Made by a program: the position numbers and the translations under genes. A stretch of DNA of 64,000 bases from Paenibacillus wynnii (GTDB taxonomy: Bacteria; Bacillota; Bacilli; Paenibacillales; Paenibacillaceae): NCBI RefSeq assembly GCF_000757885.1, contig NZ_JQCR01000002.1, positions 248,001-312,000 of the forward strand, given 5' to 3'. Position 1 is the stretch's first letter, and the number at the start of each line of letters is the position of its first letter. The notes beneath the pieces were generated by a model that worked only from the letters and a program-made list of their open reading frames with translations, made no database searches and had not been told where the DNA came from. This document shows, piece after piece, positions 18,849-28,834 of this stretch.

Positions 18849-19142
18849 CTAACGGGGCAGCTCAATAGTCTTGTTATCCCGTGACTCCTTGTATAGAACA
18901 ATTGTCTTTCCGATGACCTGAACGAGCTCGCAGCCTGATTGTTCAGCCAAAGTTCTGCCGATTACCTTAGGATCCTCAACATTATTGTTGAGCACACTGA
19001 TCTTCATAAGCTCACGCTTCTCAATAGCTTCTTCGATATGGCGAACAAGATGGTCGTTTACGCCACCTTTACCGACCTGAAATACCGGGTCAAGATGGTG
19101 TGCCATAGAACGAAGGTAGCGTGTTTGTTTTCCAGTTAACAT
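18849..19142 (-). CDS. yhbY: YhbY-family RNA-binding protein (CRM domain)
   Basis: 97 residues from the ATG at 19142 (MLTGKQTRYLRS, the family start); an ATG at 19169 has no binding site upstream. The GxxG RNA-binding loop appears as GKGGVND. The family (YqeI in B. subtilis) associates with pre-50S ribosomal subunits. Confidence 0.94.
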   Translation of the reverse strand: MLTGKQTRYLRSMAHHLDPVFQVGKGGVNDHLVRHIEEAIEKRELMKISVLNNNVEDPKVIGRTLAEQSGCELVQVIGKTIVLYKESRDNKTIELPR

Positions 19143-19200
19143 AAATGAACAAAACTCCTTAATTAACATATATTATTACCCGAATTTTCTAAAACCATTT

Positions 19201-20076
19201 CTATTCATTACCACTAAGACATTCTAGAATAGTCTGCCGCATAATTTCGATTGGAGCAGGCTGACCCGTCCAATACTCCAGTGCATAAGCGCCCTGATAT
19301 ACGAACATGCCAAGACCTCCATGAATGCGGCAGCCGCGTTCTAAGCTTTCCTGGAGCAGTCGGGTACGGAGTGGATTGTAAATCAGATCGCTTACAACCA
19401 TCCCCTCGCGAAATAAAGAGGTATCTACCGGGGATTCATCCATATGAGGGTACATTCCCACTGAAGTAGTATTAACAATCACATCAATATCCTGTAATAA
19501 CTCTGGAATTAAATCCAGAGTTATTCCGGTGATATTCCCCTTATTACTCCACTCTTCCGCAAGTTCCAGTGCTTTGTCGGCAGTGCGGTTAGATACAATA
19601 ATGGATGCCGGAGATTCCTGTAGCAGGGCCGCTATAATTCCTCTAGCAGCTCCCCCCGCTCCAATAACCAAAATTCTGGTTCCGGTTAAGTCGGGAATGG
19701 CCTCAGCCTTCAGCGAACGAACGTAACCAATACCATCGGTATTGTACCCCGTCAATATTCCATTAGTATTCACAATGGTATTGACAGCTCCAATATCCTT
19801 CGCGCTTTTATCTAGTATATCCAAATATGCCATAACAGCTACTTTGTGAGGAATCGTGACATTAACACCGCGAAAGCCGAGAGTCCGAATCGCCTCTACA
19901 GCTTCTCCCAGTTTGTCTGGAGTTATATGCAGAGGGACATAAGCCCCCGATATCCCCATGGCCCGCAACGCAGCTGTATGCATGATCGGAGATTTGGATT
20001 GCGCAATAGGGTCCCCCATGACTCCAAGCAGAATATCCCCGTTGCCGGGGAACCAGGTTGCAGTTGTCTCTGGCAC
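19201..20076 (-). CDS. aroE: Shikimate dehydrogenase
   Basis: 291 residues. Shikimate-binding residues are seen in QSKSPIMH, the catalytic Lys in VNVTIPHK and Asp in YNTDGIGY; the NADP site is GAGGAARGI. It reduces 3-dehydroshikimate in aromatic amino-acid synthesis. It lies 17 bp after yqeH. Confidence 0.96.
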   Translation of the reverse strand: MPETTATWFPGNGDILLGVMGDPIAQSKSPIMHTAALRAMGISGAYVPLHITPDKLGEAVEAIRTLGFRGVNVTIPHKVAVMAYLDILDKSAKDIGAVNTIVNTNGILTGYNTDGIGYVRSLKAEAIPDLTGTRILVIGAGGAARGIIAALLQESPASIIVSNRTADKALELAEEWSNKGNITGITLDLIPELLQDIDVIVNTTSVGMYPHMDESPVDTSLFREGMVVSDLIYNPLRTRLLQESLERGCRIHGGLGMFVYQGAYALEYWTGQPAPIEIMRQTILECLSGNE

Positions 20077-20093
20077 TCTTGTAACCTCCCTAG

Positions 20094-21221
20094 TTAAATC
20101 AGTGAAGGGCGGGTAAGCACCTTCACTCCTTTCGGAACGTGTATAGCTATTACAGCCCCTTCAGTACTGTTCAGTTTAATCCATCCCAGGCCTGATACAT
20201 ATATATCGGTATTACTTCCCCGATTGATGCGGAACTCGTGACGCTGCCATTGTGGAAGCTTGTCCATACGATCCGTTCCCGGAGGAGATAGTAACTCCCC
20301 GCGATGCTCCTGATATAGAGCATCTGCACGTTCTAGCTTCGTCCGGTGAATCTTGAGTGTTCCACTGATGAAGCAAGTGAAGGACTGACGCTCACCCTGT
20401 ACAAAGTCAAACCTTCCCAAACCTCCGAAGAACAGGCTTTGTCCCTCGTTAAGCTGATATACCGCAGGTTTCAAGGTTTGCGCCGGCATTACCGCATCCA
20501 AATCCTGACGTTCTACCAACTCGCTATAGCGCCAAGGATACACAATACCAGGAGTATCGATAATGTAGTGTCCGTCGTCGAGCGGAATTTTGACTGTATC
20601 CAGAGTAGTTCCCGGGTACTGTGAAGTTGTAAGCTCCTGATCCAGATCACTATAATCTGAGATTAGACGGTTAATCAGAGTGGATTTACCTACATTAGTA
20701 GCTCCGACTACATAGACATCACGTTGTCCACGAAGTTCAGTAACCGATTCAAGCAAACGGTCAAATCCCTGATTGCGTTTGGCGCTGCAGAGTATGATTT
20801 CCTCTGTCTTCATACCATGCTCTTTACAGCGCTGCTGCACCCAATTCCGCATCTTGTTCAGGTTCGTCACTTTAGGCAGCAAATCCACTTTGTTCACTGC
20901 CAGAATTACGGGGTTATTACCCACGAACCGTTGCAGACCTGAAATTAGGCTTCCTTCGAAATCGAACAGATCAACGATGTGAATAACAAGTGCGTTCTTC
21001 TCACCGATTCCGCTGAGCAAACGAAGGAATTCATCCTGATTCACAGAAACGGATGAAGCCTCATTATAGTTTTTAATCCGGAAACAGCGCTGACAGATGA
21101 CTGGATCCCGATCATAGGCGACCTCAGGAATAAACCCAGGAATCTCCTTATTTTCGGTTTGCAGTTTAATTCCGCAGCCGCTGCATTTTACAGGAAGCTG
21201 TGCTTCATGCTCTTGACTCAT
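20094..21221 (-). CDS. yqeH: Circularly permuted ribosome-biogenesis GTPase YqeH
   Basis: 375 residues. An N-terminal zinc knuckle (CSGC and CQRC) is followed by GTPase motifs in permuted order: G4 NKVDLL, G5 CSAKR, then G1 GATNVGKST and G3 DTPG. The C-terminal region is the YqeH/NOA1 RNA-binding part. It takes part in 30S subunit assembly. It overlaps yqeG by four bases. Confidence 0.97.
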   Translation of the reverse strand: MSQEHEAQLPVKCSGCGIKLQTENKEIPGFIPEVAYDRDPVICQRCFRIKNYNEASSVSVNQDEFLRLLSGIGEKNALVIHIVDLFDFEGSLISGLQRFVGNNPVILAVNKVDLLPKVTNLNKMRNWVQQRCKEHGMKTEEIILCSAKRNQGFDRLLESVTELRGQRDVYVVGATNVGKSTLINRLISDYSDLDQELTTSQYPGTTLDTVKIPLDDGHYIIDTPGIVYPWRYSELVERQDLDAVMPAQTLKPAVYQLNEGQSLFFGGLGRFDFVQGERQSFTCFISGTLKIHRTKLERADALYQEHRGELLSPPGTDRMDKLPQWQRHEFRINRGSNTDIYVSGLGWIKLNSTEGAVIAIHVPKGVKVLTRPSLI

Positions 21222-21751
21222 TTCAATTTTTCCTCCTCGTGCTCATGCCACAATCCTTGTTTGCGCAGTCTGGTCAGAGCAATTTGCTCTATTCTGCGAT
21301 TAATTCGGGTACCTATACCTTCATCCTTCACCGATATGGGAAGCACTAATACGGTATGAAGACCCAGCCGATTTCCGCCATAGACATCCGTAAGCATTTG
21401 GTCACCTACAACAATAGTTTGCTCCGGTGATAGCTCCATTTGCTTCATCGCCTTGCGAAAGGGCGCATTACTGGGCTTGCGTGCCTGATGTACAAATCCA
21501 ATATTAAGCGGAGTGGCAAACCGCGACACCCGATTCATGTTATTATTTGATACAATGATCAGCTTAAAGCCGAACTGCTTCACCTTCTCAAACCACAACA
21601 GCAGTTCCGGAGTAGCTAAAGGTGCTTTGGCACCTACAAGCGTGTTGTCCAGATCCGTTATAATGCCGCGATAACCCTTGATATAAAGCTCCTCCAGAGG
21701 AATATCAAATACCGTATTCACGCGGAGTTTAGGGACTAGCATTTCAAACAA
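21218..21751 (-). CDS. yqeG: HAD-family phosphatase YqeG
   Basis: 177 residues from TTG 21751, which has GAGGTGA five bases upstream; the frame also opens at ATG 21775 but that codon has no binding site. HAD motif I is ITDLDNTLVG, motif II VSNNN, motif III Lys in RKPSNAPF with DQMLTDV. It is a IIIA-subfamily phosphatase and heads the yqe operon. Confidence 0.94.
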   Translation of the reverse strand: MFEMLVPKLRVNTVFDIPLEELYIKGYRGIITDLDNTLVGAKAPLATPELLLWFEKVKQFGFKLIIVSNNNMNRVSRFATPLNIGFVHQARKPSNAPFRKAMKQMELSPEQTIVVGDQMLTDVYGGNRLGLHTVLVLPISVKDEGIGTRINRRIEQIALTRLRKQGLWHEHEEEKLK

Positions 21752-21842
21752 TACATTCACCTCGATTTCATACAAAAAACTATATCATACTCTCTGCACT
21801 TCGCAAATGACTGAGCGCAAGGCTACTATTACTCCTAAAGCA

Positions 21843-24080
21843 TTACTTCCCGGACTTCAGGCTTTTACGTAGCCGCAAAGCTTCAGTATACACGTTATGC
21901 CAATCTTTGTCTTCTATAACATCCGGGCTATATTGCGCTTTTTCAAATATTCCTAATAAAATGCGGAGAACGCCTGTAAGGTCAGGGCGTTTTAGGCTCC
22001 AATGTTCTACGGATTCACGCAGCGTTTCATGTTCTTCCTTCACAAAACCTCTCCGCCGCAAGTATCGTACCCACCGCTCCGTCTCCACCGCAACCTTTTG
22101 AGCCGGTGATAAAGGATGTCCTCTTCGCAACTGCAGAATTAGAAAACGAAGACTAAAGCGCCGAGCCCAAACTAGATATCCTACCCATGCAAGCAATACT
22201 ATACCCGATGCCACTGCAGCCCAGGCTCCGAATTGAAAGCCGTTATCTTCTGCTCCTGTGTTGGCTGCATTATCCTCGGACTGTGCATTGTCCTCTTCTT
22301 CATCCAGAGGGTCCTTTACAGGTTCAGTCTCATTCTTAGTCAGCAGGGGAGCATTAAATCCGGGTGTCGCTTCTACCGGAATCCAACCATAATCCCCGAA
22401 ATAAACCTCTGCCCAAGAATGCGCATCAGCATTTGTAATCGTATAGTTGTTACTAACCGACCTACCCTGCTGCAAAGCAATATTATCAGGGAGCTCTGCC
22501 TGTTCTCCGGGTGCATAACCCTTCACCCATCGAGCAGGGATATTAAGAGAGCGGGCCATGGTGACTAGTGCAGTGGAGTAGTAATCGCAGTATCCTTCTC
22601 TGATCTCAAACAAAAAGCTGTCAACAAAGTCAGAGCTGGTACCAAGAGAAACATTGGGTTCATTGGTATACGGAAAGGTTTGTTGTAAGTATTGTTGCAA
22701 TAGCGCCGTTTTTTCATACGGAGTTTGTGCACCAGCCGTAATTTCCTGAGCGAGCTCCTTTACCCGAACCGGGAATTTACCGGGCAGCTGCAGGTATTGC
22801 TTATCTACTTCATTTTCTTGATACAAGTCTTCGTATGTCATCACACTCAGCTCTTGAACAGGAACAATTGGAATTTCGGCGGTTAGCACGTAGGTCTGCG
22901 GATAAGGCAGGTTTTTTTTGTCGGGATCCCACAATAATTCACTATCCTGATTTCTCCAGAATAATCCGCTGCTGTTCTCAACACCGTTGATTGTATTGAC
23001 TGTAGAAATGGAATAAGGACCGAAAATAACCGGATAGCGGTTATTTCCTAGGATTTTAACCGTTTGCTGCAATTTCTGGGTCTGGACCTTCGAAGTAGAG
23101 GGATTATCCAGAAGCTGGCCCACTGCAACTCCATCGAGCAGCCCCCGGGTAGACCGGTCATTATCAACCCAACCTTCTCCGGAGTAGACGTTGCGGCTTT
23201 CTCCACGCATGTAGGTACGCATATCAGAGACTACTGTCATAACGGGAGTATAATCAAAAGCAAAGCCCCCACCAAGATTGTCATCATTCAGACTATATCC
23301 TGATGAAGTGTTCTTCACCGCCGTACCTGCCCCTGTTCCCGTCCCTTTTCCAGAGGTACCGAAGCCGGAAGACCCCCCCGTTCCGCGCCACTCTATCCAG
23401 GCCGTGTAGGGATCGGTTAAACGCGGTTTTACTTCAGGCATATTGATACCGGTAAGAATAATAAGAGAGAAAATGATAGCAATATTCACGAGAATTTTTA
23501 AAGGATAGTCCATAAGATAAGACCAGCCGCCCGGATACCGCAGTTGGAAGCTTCTCAAGTGCTGAGTTACAAGCCAGCCCATACCGGCGAATACGGTCCA
23601 CGCCACTTCCTGCCATAATACAGTGGAGGTAAACGAATCGAGTGCAGCAAAAGCAACAATGTTTAAGCCTATAAATAGTAAAATACGCGCCTTCGTAGAT
23701 GCCCACCAGGATGACAGAAGCAGTAAGACCCAGACCCCAAGTGCAAACCATATATACGGCATCATCTGAGCAGCTATATCAGGAAGACGCTCTAGAACTC
23801 CCAAAAAGGGGTCAGGAGTATATAATCCGTAGTATTTGATGGTTCGGAAGACAATATAGATGATTACCGCGGCTTCAACGAGAATCCGGTATAGAGAACG
23901 AACAGGGATTAGGATCTCAATAATTATTGCCGCGGTCAGTGCTAACAAAACGGATGATGTCGTCTCCCGATACCAGAGGGGCTCTGTATAAGAAATCCAC
24001 TGCAGCGCAATAATCATAATCCAAAGCAATCTTAAGGAGTGGTGCCAAGAAGACTTCTGTTGAGTCCACCAATTACTCAT
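21843..24080 (-). CDS. Membrane transglutaminase-like protein (DUF3488/TgpA type)
   Basis: 745 residues. The first 215 or so hold about six membrane segments, then a large outward domain with a transglutaminase core. The catalytic triad is visible as Cys in REGYCDYYST, His in NADAHSWAEVYF and Asp/Glu in the following GWIPVEATPGF. One more membrane segment near residue 630 precedes a cytoplasmic tail. It forms an operon with a DUF58 protein and a MoxR ATPase; this trio is widespread, and a role in envelope or peptidase maturation is inferred. Confidence 0.92.
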   Translation of the reverse strand: MSNWWTQQKSSWHHSLRLLWIMIIALQWISYTEPLWYRETTSSVLLALTAAIIIEILIPVRSLYRILVEAAVIIYIVFRTIKYYGLYTPDPFLGVLERLPDIAAQMMPYIWFALGVWVLLLLSSWWASTKARILLFIGLNIVAFAALDSFTSTVLWQEVAWTVFAGMGWLVTQHLRSFQLRYPGGWSYLMDYPLKILVNIAIIFSLIILTGINMPEVKPRLTDPYTAWIEWRGTGGSSGFGTSGKGTGTGAGTAVKNTSSGYSLNDDNLGGGFAFDYTPVMTVVSDMRTYMRGESRNVYSGEGWVDNDRSTRGLLDGVAVGQLLDNPSTSKVQTQKLQQTVKILGNNRYPVIFGPYSISTVNTINGVENSSGLFWRNQDSELLWDPDKKNLPYPQTYVLTAEIPIVPVQELSVMTYEDLYQENEVDKQYLQLPGKFPVRVKELAQEITAGAQTPYEKTALLQQYLQQTFPYTNEPNVSLGTSSDFVDSFLFEIREGYCDYYSTALVTMARSLNIPARWVKGYAPGEQAELPDNIALQQGRSVSNNYTITNADAHSWAEVYFGDYGWIPVEATPGFNAPLLTKNETEPVKDPLDEEEDNAQSEDNAANTGAEDNGFQFGAWAAVASGIVLLAWVGYLVWARRFSLRFLILQLRRGHPLSPAQKVAVETERWVRYLRRRGFVKEEHETLRESVEHWSLKRPDLTGVLRILLGIFEKAQYSPDVIEDKDWHNVYTEALRLRKSLKSGK

Positions 24081-25324
24081 CTTTTCTCCCCTCCCAGCAC
24101 AGCAGGCAGCTCTTGGAGAGAACTAACGCTGTATCCTGTCAATCCGCGAGATGTCAGCACACCCATCCAATCATCAGCACGGCTTGCCTCTGTAGGATCA
24201 ATTACATGTATATGAGAAGGATTCATTCCGTGGCTCTCCGCCCATAGCAAAGCATCCAAGACCGGAATTCCCCGCTGGGGGCTGATCAGAACGAAATAGG
24301 ACCCTCTTGGGAACATACGGTATCCCATTTCCAATCTGGAGACAAGGGGTCCTTTTCCTTCTGCATTGATATCTATTAAATATTGAATCATTTTCTGGCG
24401 CTCTGCTCCGGTCTCCGCAGGTGAGAACATTTTGGTATTCTTATCAAGACAACATAGGCCAATACCGATCCGTTCCCGGATGCCGAAACCCAATAAGGAA
24501 GCTGCAGTAGAAACCGCCAGTTCAAAAGCACTTGAAGATGAATAAGCCCTTGAACTGCCGTCCAGAACGATCATCGTCTTCGGAATGGATTCATGCTCAA
24601 ATTCCTTCGATTTCCATGAACCGGTCTTCGCAGTTGCATTCCAATGGATGCGCGTTAGCCTGTCACCATATACATAGTCACGCACCCCATTGATTTGTGT
24701 AGTTTCACGCCTGGATTGAACCCGAGAGACTTGCGGTCCCGCTCGTCTCGAATTCCGTTCATATAATTGCCATCGCGGGATGAACACAGAACGTGGTAAT
24801 ATCCGAAACTGCCCCTTCGCCAAAAAGCTTCCTTTGTGCTGTGTAAGCCCAAAGATATCTTCCGTGATAATATCCGTGTCTGCAAACGTATAGCTTCCGC
24901 GTTCCAAGGCCGGTGTCTGAAAACGCAGCTCCCCGTCCCCTTTAAAGTTCGGAACAAAACTCTCTTCAAAAACCCATGATTCCCCGTTATGCCGTTTCAA
25001 CATTTCTCTCACGACGACATAAGGCAAAGGTAAATAGCCGGGTATAGAGATTTGAAGTTTTACCCGAAGAGCACCACCCGCATAGAGAAGATCAGGCTTT
25101 TCCTGTTCAGCATAAAGACTGCGTACCCCTTTGGAGCGGCGAACACCGCCTAGACTTGCGGCTATTAAATAAACGATAAGCAGTGAGACCATTATAAATA
25201 GCATGAATGAGGTTTTCCCGCCTTGAAATAGTACATACAGCAAAGTAATACTCCATACCCCGAGTATTCCGGCCAGCTTGACTGGCTGTATGACCGCTGC
25301 CGCTGCAGACAAGTAGCGTCCCAT
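24077..25324 (-). CDS. DUF58 domain protein
   Basis: 415 residues. Two membrane segments near the N terminus, then the DUF58 region with the motif GVRDYVYGDRLTRIHWNATA and a vWA-like fold starting TMIVLDGSS. It overlaps the transglutaminase gene by four bases and follows the MoxR ATPase gene by one base. DUF58 proteins pair with MoxR ATPases in a chaperone-like function. Confidence 0.92.
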   Translation of the reverse strand: MGRYLSAAAAVIQPVKLAGILGVWSITLLYVLFQGGKTSFMLFIMVSLLIVYLIAASLGGVRRSKGVRSLYAEQEKPDLLYAGGALRVKLQISIPGYLPLPYVVVREMLKRHNGESWVFEESFVPNFKGDGELRFQTPALERGSYTFADTDIITEDIFGLTQHKGSFLAKGQFRILPRSVFIPRWQLYERNSRRAGPQVSRVQSRRETTQINGVRDYVYGDRLTRIHWNATAKTGSWKSKEFEHESIPKTMIVLDGSSRAYSSSSAFELAVSTAASLLGFGIRERIGIGLCCLDKNTKMFSPAETGAERQKMIQYLIDINAEGKGPLVSRLEMGYRMFPRGSYFVLISPQRGIPVLDALLWAESHGMNPSHIHVIDPTEASRADDWMGVLTSRGLTGYSVSSLQELPAVLGGEKR

Positions 25325-25325
25325 C

Positions 25326-26282
25326 TTATTGCCTCATCGTAACTGGCACATGGATGCTCTGCAGCAGTTTTTGCAATAATGAATCCACACTTACATTGTC
25401 CAGCCGTGATTCCGGACGAAGCAGAATACGATGGCTTAGCGCATAAGGGGTAAGCACCTTGACATCATCGGGAAGCACATAGTCCCTCTCCTGCAGGAAA
25501 GCATAGGCTTTGCAGGCCATCATGAAGGATAACGATGCCCGCGGGCTCGCTCCCAGCAAGACGCGAGGATGTTCTCTAGTCGTGCGCACAATTTCCAGCA
25601 AGTAATTCAACACAGGGTCGCTTATATAAACCTCGCGAATTTCCTTCTGGATCGCCGAGATCTGTTCCATATCTGTTACCGGTAAAAGCTTATCCACCGG
25701 CTGCCCTTCTTGATGCTTCCGCAGCAAGCTTTTTTCCGTATCCGCATCCGGGTAGCCCAAGCTGATCCGTAACATGAAACGATCTAATTGCGCCTCTGGG
25801 AGCGTATAAGTCCCCTCGAAATCTATGGGATTTTGGGTGGCACACAGCATAAAAGGATGCGGCAGCGGATAGGTCTCCCCATCGACAGTAACATTCCGTT
25901 CCTCCATGACCTCAAGGAGGGCGGATTGCGTCTTAGTTGTAGCTCTATTAATCTCATCGGCCAGCAAAATATTAGTCATTACCGGACCCGGACGAAAGTG
26001 AAACATCTCATCACGCGGATGATATACAGAAACACCCGTAATATCACTCGGCAGAATATCCGGATTACATTGTATACGGCGGTATTCACCGGACATAGAT
26101 CTGGATAGTGCACGAATCAATTGCGTTTTGCCTGTTCCCGGCACATCCTCTATGAGAACATGTCCGCCGGCGAGCAGCGCTGTTAACAACAGTTGTATTT
26201 CAAAAGATTTTCCAAGGATGCACGATTCCAAATTCATACGGACAGCATTTACAGTTTTCATCGATTCTTGACCTACGGGCAT
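25326..26282 (-). CDS. MoxR-family AAA+ ATPase
   Basis: 318 residues. Walker A is EDVPGTGKTQLI, Walker B ILLADEINR, sensor I CATQNP. It is the first gene of the operon, preceded by GGAGG. It probably remodels the DUF58/transglutaminase partners. Confidence 0.94.
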   Translation of the reverse strand: MPVGQESMKTVNAVRMNLESCILGKSFEIQLLLTALLAGGHVLIEDVPGTGKTQLIRALSRSMSGEYRRIQCNPDILPSDITGVSVYHPRDEMFHFRPGPVMTNILLADEINRATTKTQSALLEVMEERNVTVDGETYPLPHPFMLCATQNPIDFEGTYTLPEAQLDRFMLRISLGYPDADTEKSLLRKHQEGQPVDKLLPVTDMEQISAIQKEIREVYISDPVLNYLLEIVRTTREHPRVLLGASPRASLSFMMACKAYAFLQERDYVLPDDVKVLTPYALSHRILLRPESRLDNVSVDSLLQKLLQSIHVPVTMRQ

Positions 26283-26415
26283 ATATAGTAAACCTCCTAT
26301 GTCAGAATAAAACAGTATATTTATATTTTACATGATGAAGGGACCCAAAGTACATTAGCGGGCCTCAGGAAAGTGAAATGTAATAGTCCTGTAATAGAAG
26401 AGATCGTTTTGATGC

Positions 26416-26463
26416 AAAAAAAAGAACCATACCCTTCGGCATAAGCCTGTCGGGTATGGTTCT
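26416..26463 (-). terminator. Rho-independent terminator of the spoVA operon
   Basis: A twelve-pair stem (AGAACCATACCC and its complement) followed on the minus strand by eight T, 13 bp after the spoVAE stop. Confidence 0.88.
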
Positions 26464-26475
26464 GAGGGATGCATT

Positions 26476-26826
26476 TTATCCTTTAGGCCGAGCGATCAAC
26501 GCTGCCAGAAATGAGAAAACTATAGCCGAGGAAATCCCCGCGCTGGTGATATCGAAAATACCGGTTACCACACCGATCCAGCCATCTCGCTCAAGCTCCG
26601 TAAGTGCACCGTGTACAAGTGAATTTCCAAAGCTGGTTATCGGTACCGAAGCACCTGCCCCAGCAAACTTGATCAGAGGGTCGTAGATTCCAACAGCATC
26701 AGCTATAGCTCCTACGACAACTAAGGTACTCATTGTATGAGCAGGTGTCAGCTTCACCACATCCATCAGTAATTGACCAACTACACAAATAGCTCCCCCG
26801 ATGAGAAAAGCCCATAAAAAAATCAT
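26476..26826 (-). CDS. spoVAE: Stage V sporulation protein AE (SpoVAEb)
   Basis: 116 residues, mostly membrane segments, with the family signature around [19 protein letters not shown]. It is part of the SpoVA channel that moves dipicolinic acid into the forespore and out at germination. It overlaps spoVAD by four bases. Confidence 0.93.
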   Translation of the reverse strand: MIFLWAFLIGGAICVVGQLLMDVVKLTPAHTMSTLVVVGAIADAVGIYDPLIKFAGAGASVPITSFGNSLVHGALTELERDGWIGVVTGIFDITSAGISSAIVFSFLAALIARPKG

Positions 26827-27857
26827 GCTTCTTCACCTCCGCTCTCCAGAGCTATAGCATGAGCAACACATGGGATGCTCTCTCCTTGCTGATAAGATAA
26901 AGGGGATAGCAGTGCTCCGGTTGCTACAATAAGTACACGCTTCAACTCGCCCTTCCTCATGCGTTTAAGAATGTGTCCATAGGTCACCACTGCGGAACAG
27001 CCACAGCCGCTGCCTCCAGCAATCGCGTACTTCTGCTTGTCCAGATTATAGATCAGGAGGCCGCAGTCATTGAACGTTGTCTCCTCCATCGGAACACCTT
27101 CATCTGCCAACAGCTTCTTGGCAATCGGCAAACCTACAGTGGCAAGATCACCGGTAACAATTAAATCATAATGGCCGGGAGTGAGGCCCGTATCCCTAAA
27201 GTGGGCAAGGATGGTATCCGCTGCTGCCGGCGCCATGGCTGCTCCCATATTTAAAGGGTCCTTAAGGCCGAGATCCATAATCCGTCCAAGCGTTGCTGAG
27301 ACTACAAATGGACCCTTTCCAGATCCGTCATTTCGACCTACAATGGCGCACCCGGACCCAGTGACCGTATATTGTGAAGTCGGAGGCTTCTGTGCACCGT
27401 ATTCTGTAGGATAACGAAACTGTTTCTCCACCGTACAGTTATGGCTGGCTGTACCTGCCAAGGCATATTTACCTCCGCCGGAATCTACAATCATCGATGC
27501 GATGGCCAAGCTTTCCATAGAAGTGGAACAGGCCCCAAAGACTCCAAGATAGGGAACTCCCATCTTCCTTGCGGCAAAAGAGCTGCTGATGATCTGGTTC
27601 ATCAAATCGCCGCCCACGAAAAATTCCAGCTTGTCCTGCTCTATCCCTGCATCTTCAAGAGCCAACACTGAAGCTTTCATAAAGAGCGCGCGTTCCGCTT
27701 TTTCCCAAGTTTTCTCGCCCATCTCAAGAGAGTCATATATAAAATCAAAATCTGAGGCTAGAGGTCCTTCCCCCTCTTCAGGTCCTACAACAGCGGATGA
27801 ACCGAGAATGACGGGCCGGGTTGTAAACTGCCAGGTCTGACTGCCGAGCTGCTTCAT
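26823..27857 (-). CDS. spoVAD: Stage V sporulation protein AD
   Basis: 344 residues with a thiolase-like fold (for example [16 protein letters not shown]). It binds dipicolinic acid and docks on the SpoVA membrane channel. It starts three bases after the spoVAC stop. Confidence 0.96.
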   Translation of the reverse strand: MKQLGSQTWQFTTRPVILGSSAVVGPEEGEGPLASDFDFIYDSLEMGEKTWEKAERALFMKASVLALEDAGIEQDKLEFFVGGDLMNQIISSSFAARKMGVPYLGVFGACSTSMESLAIASMIVDSGGGKYALAGTASHNCTVEKQFRYPTEYGAQKPPTSQYTVTGSGCAIVGRNDGSGKGPFVVSATLGRIMDLGLKDPLNMGAAMAPAAADTILAHFRDTGLTPGHYDLIVTGDLATVGLPIAKKLLADEGVPMEETTFNDCGLLIYNLDKQKYAIAGGSGCGCSAVVTYGHILKRMRKGELKRVLIVATGALLSPLSYQQGESIPCVAHAIALESGGEEA

Positions 27858-27860
27858 AAC

Positions 27861-28358
27861 TTAATGTGAGCCTCCTAAGCCCATAAGGGCATAGACTATA
27901 CCGACAATAAAAGCAGCCACAGTCCCGAAGACTATAACTGAACCGGCCAGCTTGAACATATTTCCGCCAACACCGAGTACCAGACCTTCAGAGCGGTGTT
28001 CTAAGGCCGCTGAACACATACTGTTTGCGAATCCGGTTACAGGCACTGCAGAACCGGCCCCGGCCCATTGTGCTATTTTGTCGTAGACGCCTAGGGAGGT
28101 CAGTATGACAGAGATTAGAATCAACAGAGCCACTGTGGGACTTGCAGCTTCCTTTGAGTCCATTCCAAAGACGGACATAAATCCAGTCTGAATGCCTTGT
28201 CCAATCACGCAGATCAATCCACCGATCAGAAAGGCCCTAATACAGTTTTTCAGCACAGGCCTGCCTGGAACAAACGGCTGTGATAACTTTTTATATTCCT
28301 CCGAAGTCATGTCGTCAAGCCGCTGCTTGATCTCGGATGGTTTAGATTTTGCCGGCAA
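27861..28358 (-). CDS. spoVAC: Stage V sporulation protein AC
   Basis: 165 residues from TTG 28358. AGGAGG ends seven bases before this codon, whereas the more upstream GTG at 28367 overlaps that site. It has membrane segments throughout and the signature GAGSAVPVTGFANSMCSAA, matching the SpoVAE one. SpoVAC acts as the mechanosensitive channel of the complex. This short locus has only C, D and Eb. Confidence 0.93.
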   Translation of the reverse strand: MPAKSKPSEIKQRLDDMTSEEYKKLSQPFVPGRPVLKNCIRAFLIGGLICVIGQGIQTGFMSVFGMDSKEAASPTVALLILISVILTSLGVYDKIAQWAGAGSAVPVTGFANSMCSAALEHRSEGLVLGVGGNMFKLAGSVIVFGTVAAFIVGIVYALMGLGGSH

Positions 28359-28498
28359 AGAGCACACCTCCTAGGATTTGCGAAGGGAGCCAGCCTTATG
28401 AACAATAAACTGCTGCTGGCATAGGCTCCTGTAAATTTCTTCGCTTAAAGGTTTTTCCCTATTATTTGCTATCTGCCGCTCCGTTATGTCCTATTCAC

Positions 28499-28681
28499 TT
28501 AGGAAAAATAAAGCAGGAATATAATCAGCAGCAAAAACAGCACCAGTATAAGTACAGTATCCCTTTCCTGTCCGAGTCGATATGCAACCCTCCTGTAATT
28601 CCCTCTGGCTGGCACGCTTCTTAAAGACGCCGGTTCTCTAACTTTGCGCATAACTCTTGTTGGACTCATCCTCTTTCGCAT
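28499..28681 (-). CDS. Possible small membrane protein
   Basis: About 60 residues: a basic Arg-rich N-terminal part and one C-terminal hydrophobic helix (ILVLFLLLIIFLLYF), which resembles the tail of small sporulation proteins of the YjcZ kind. The start is uncertain; AGAGG lies about ten bases before ATG 28681. It lies about 140 bp upstream of spoVAC. It may be a chance frame. Confidence 0.3.
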   Translation of the reverse strand: MRKRMSPTRVMRKVREPASLRSVPARGNYRRVAYRLGQERDTVLILVLFLLLIIFLLYFS

Positions 28682-28834
28682 CCTTTCTAGGCCTCTGGTT
28701 AAAGAGCCCCTTAGCAATATATTCCGGGTAACTCTACCCGGTGTACAGCTGGATGGTTAGCATCAAGGCCCCAGAATATGGACAATTGCACCGACAATGC
28801 TCATACTAGACGTTAGAAAAGGAGCGATACATTT

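Noticed and set aside
26823..28358. Complete seven-gene spoVA operon
   Set aside because: Only spoVAC, spoVAD and spoVAE are present; no spoVAA, AB, AF or other members flank them.
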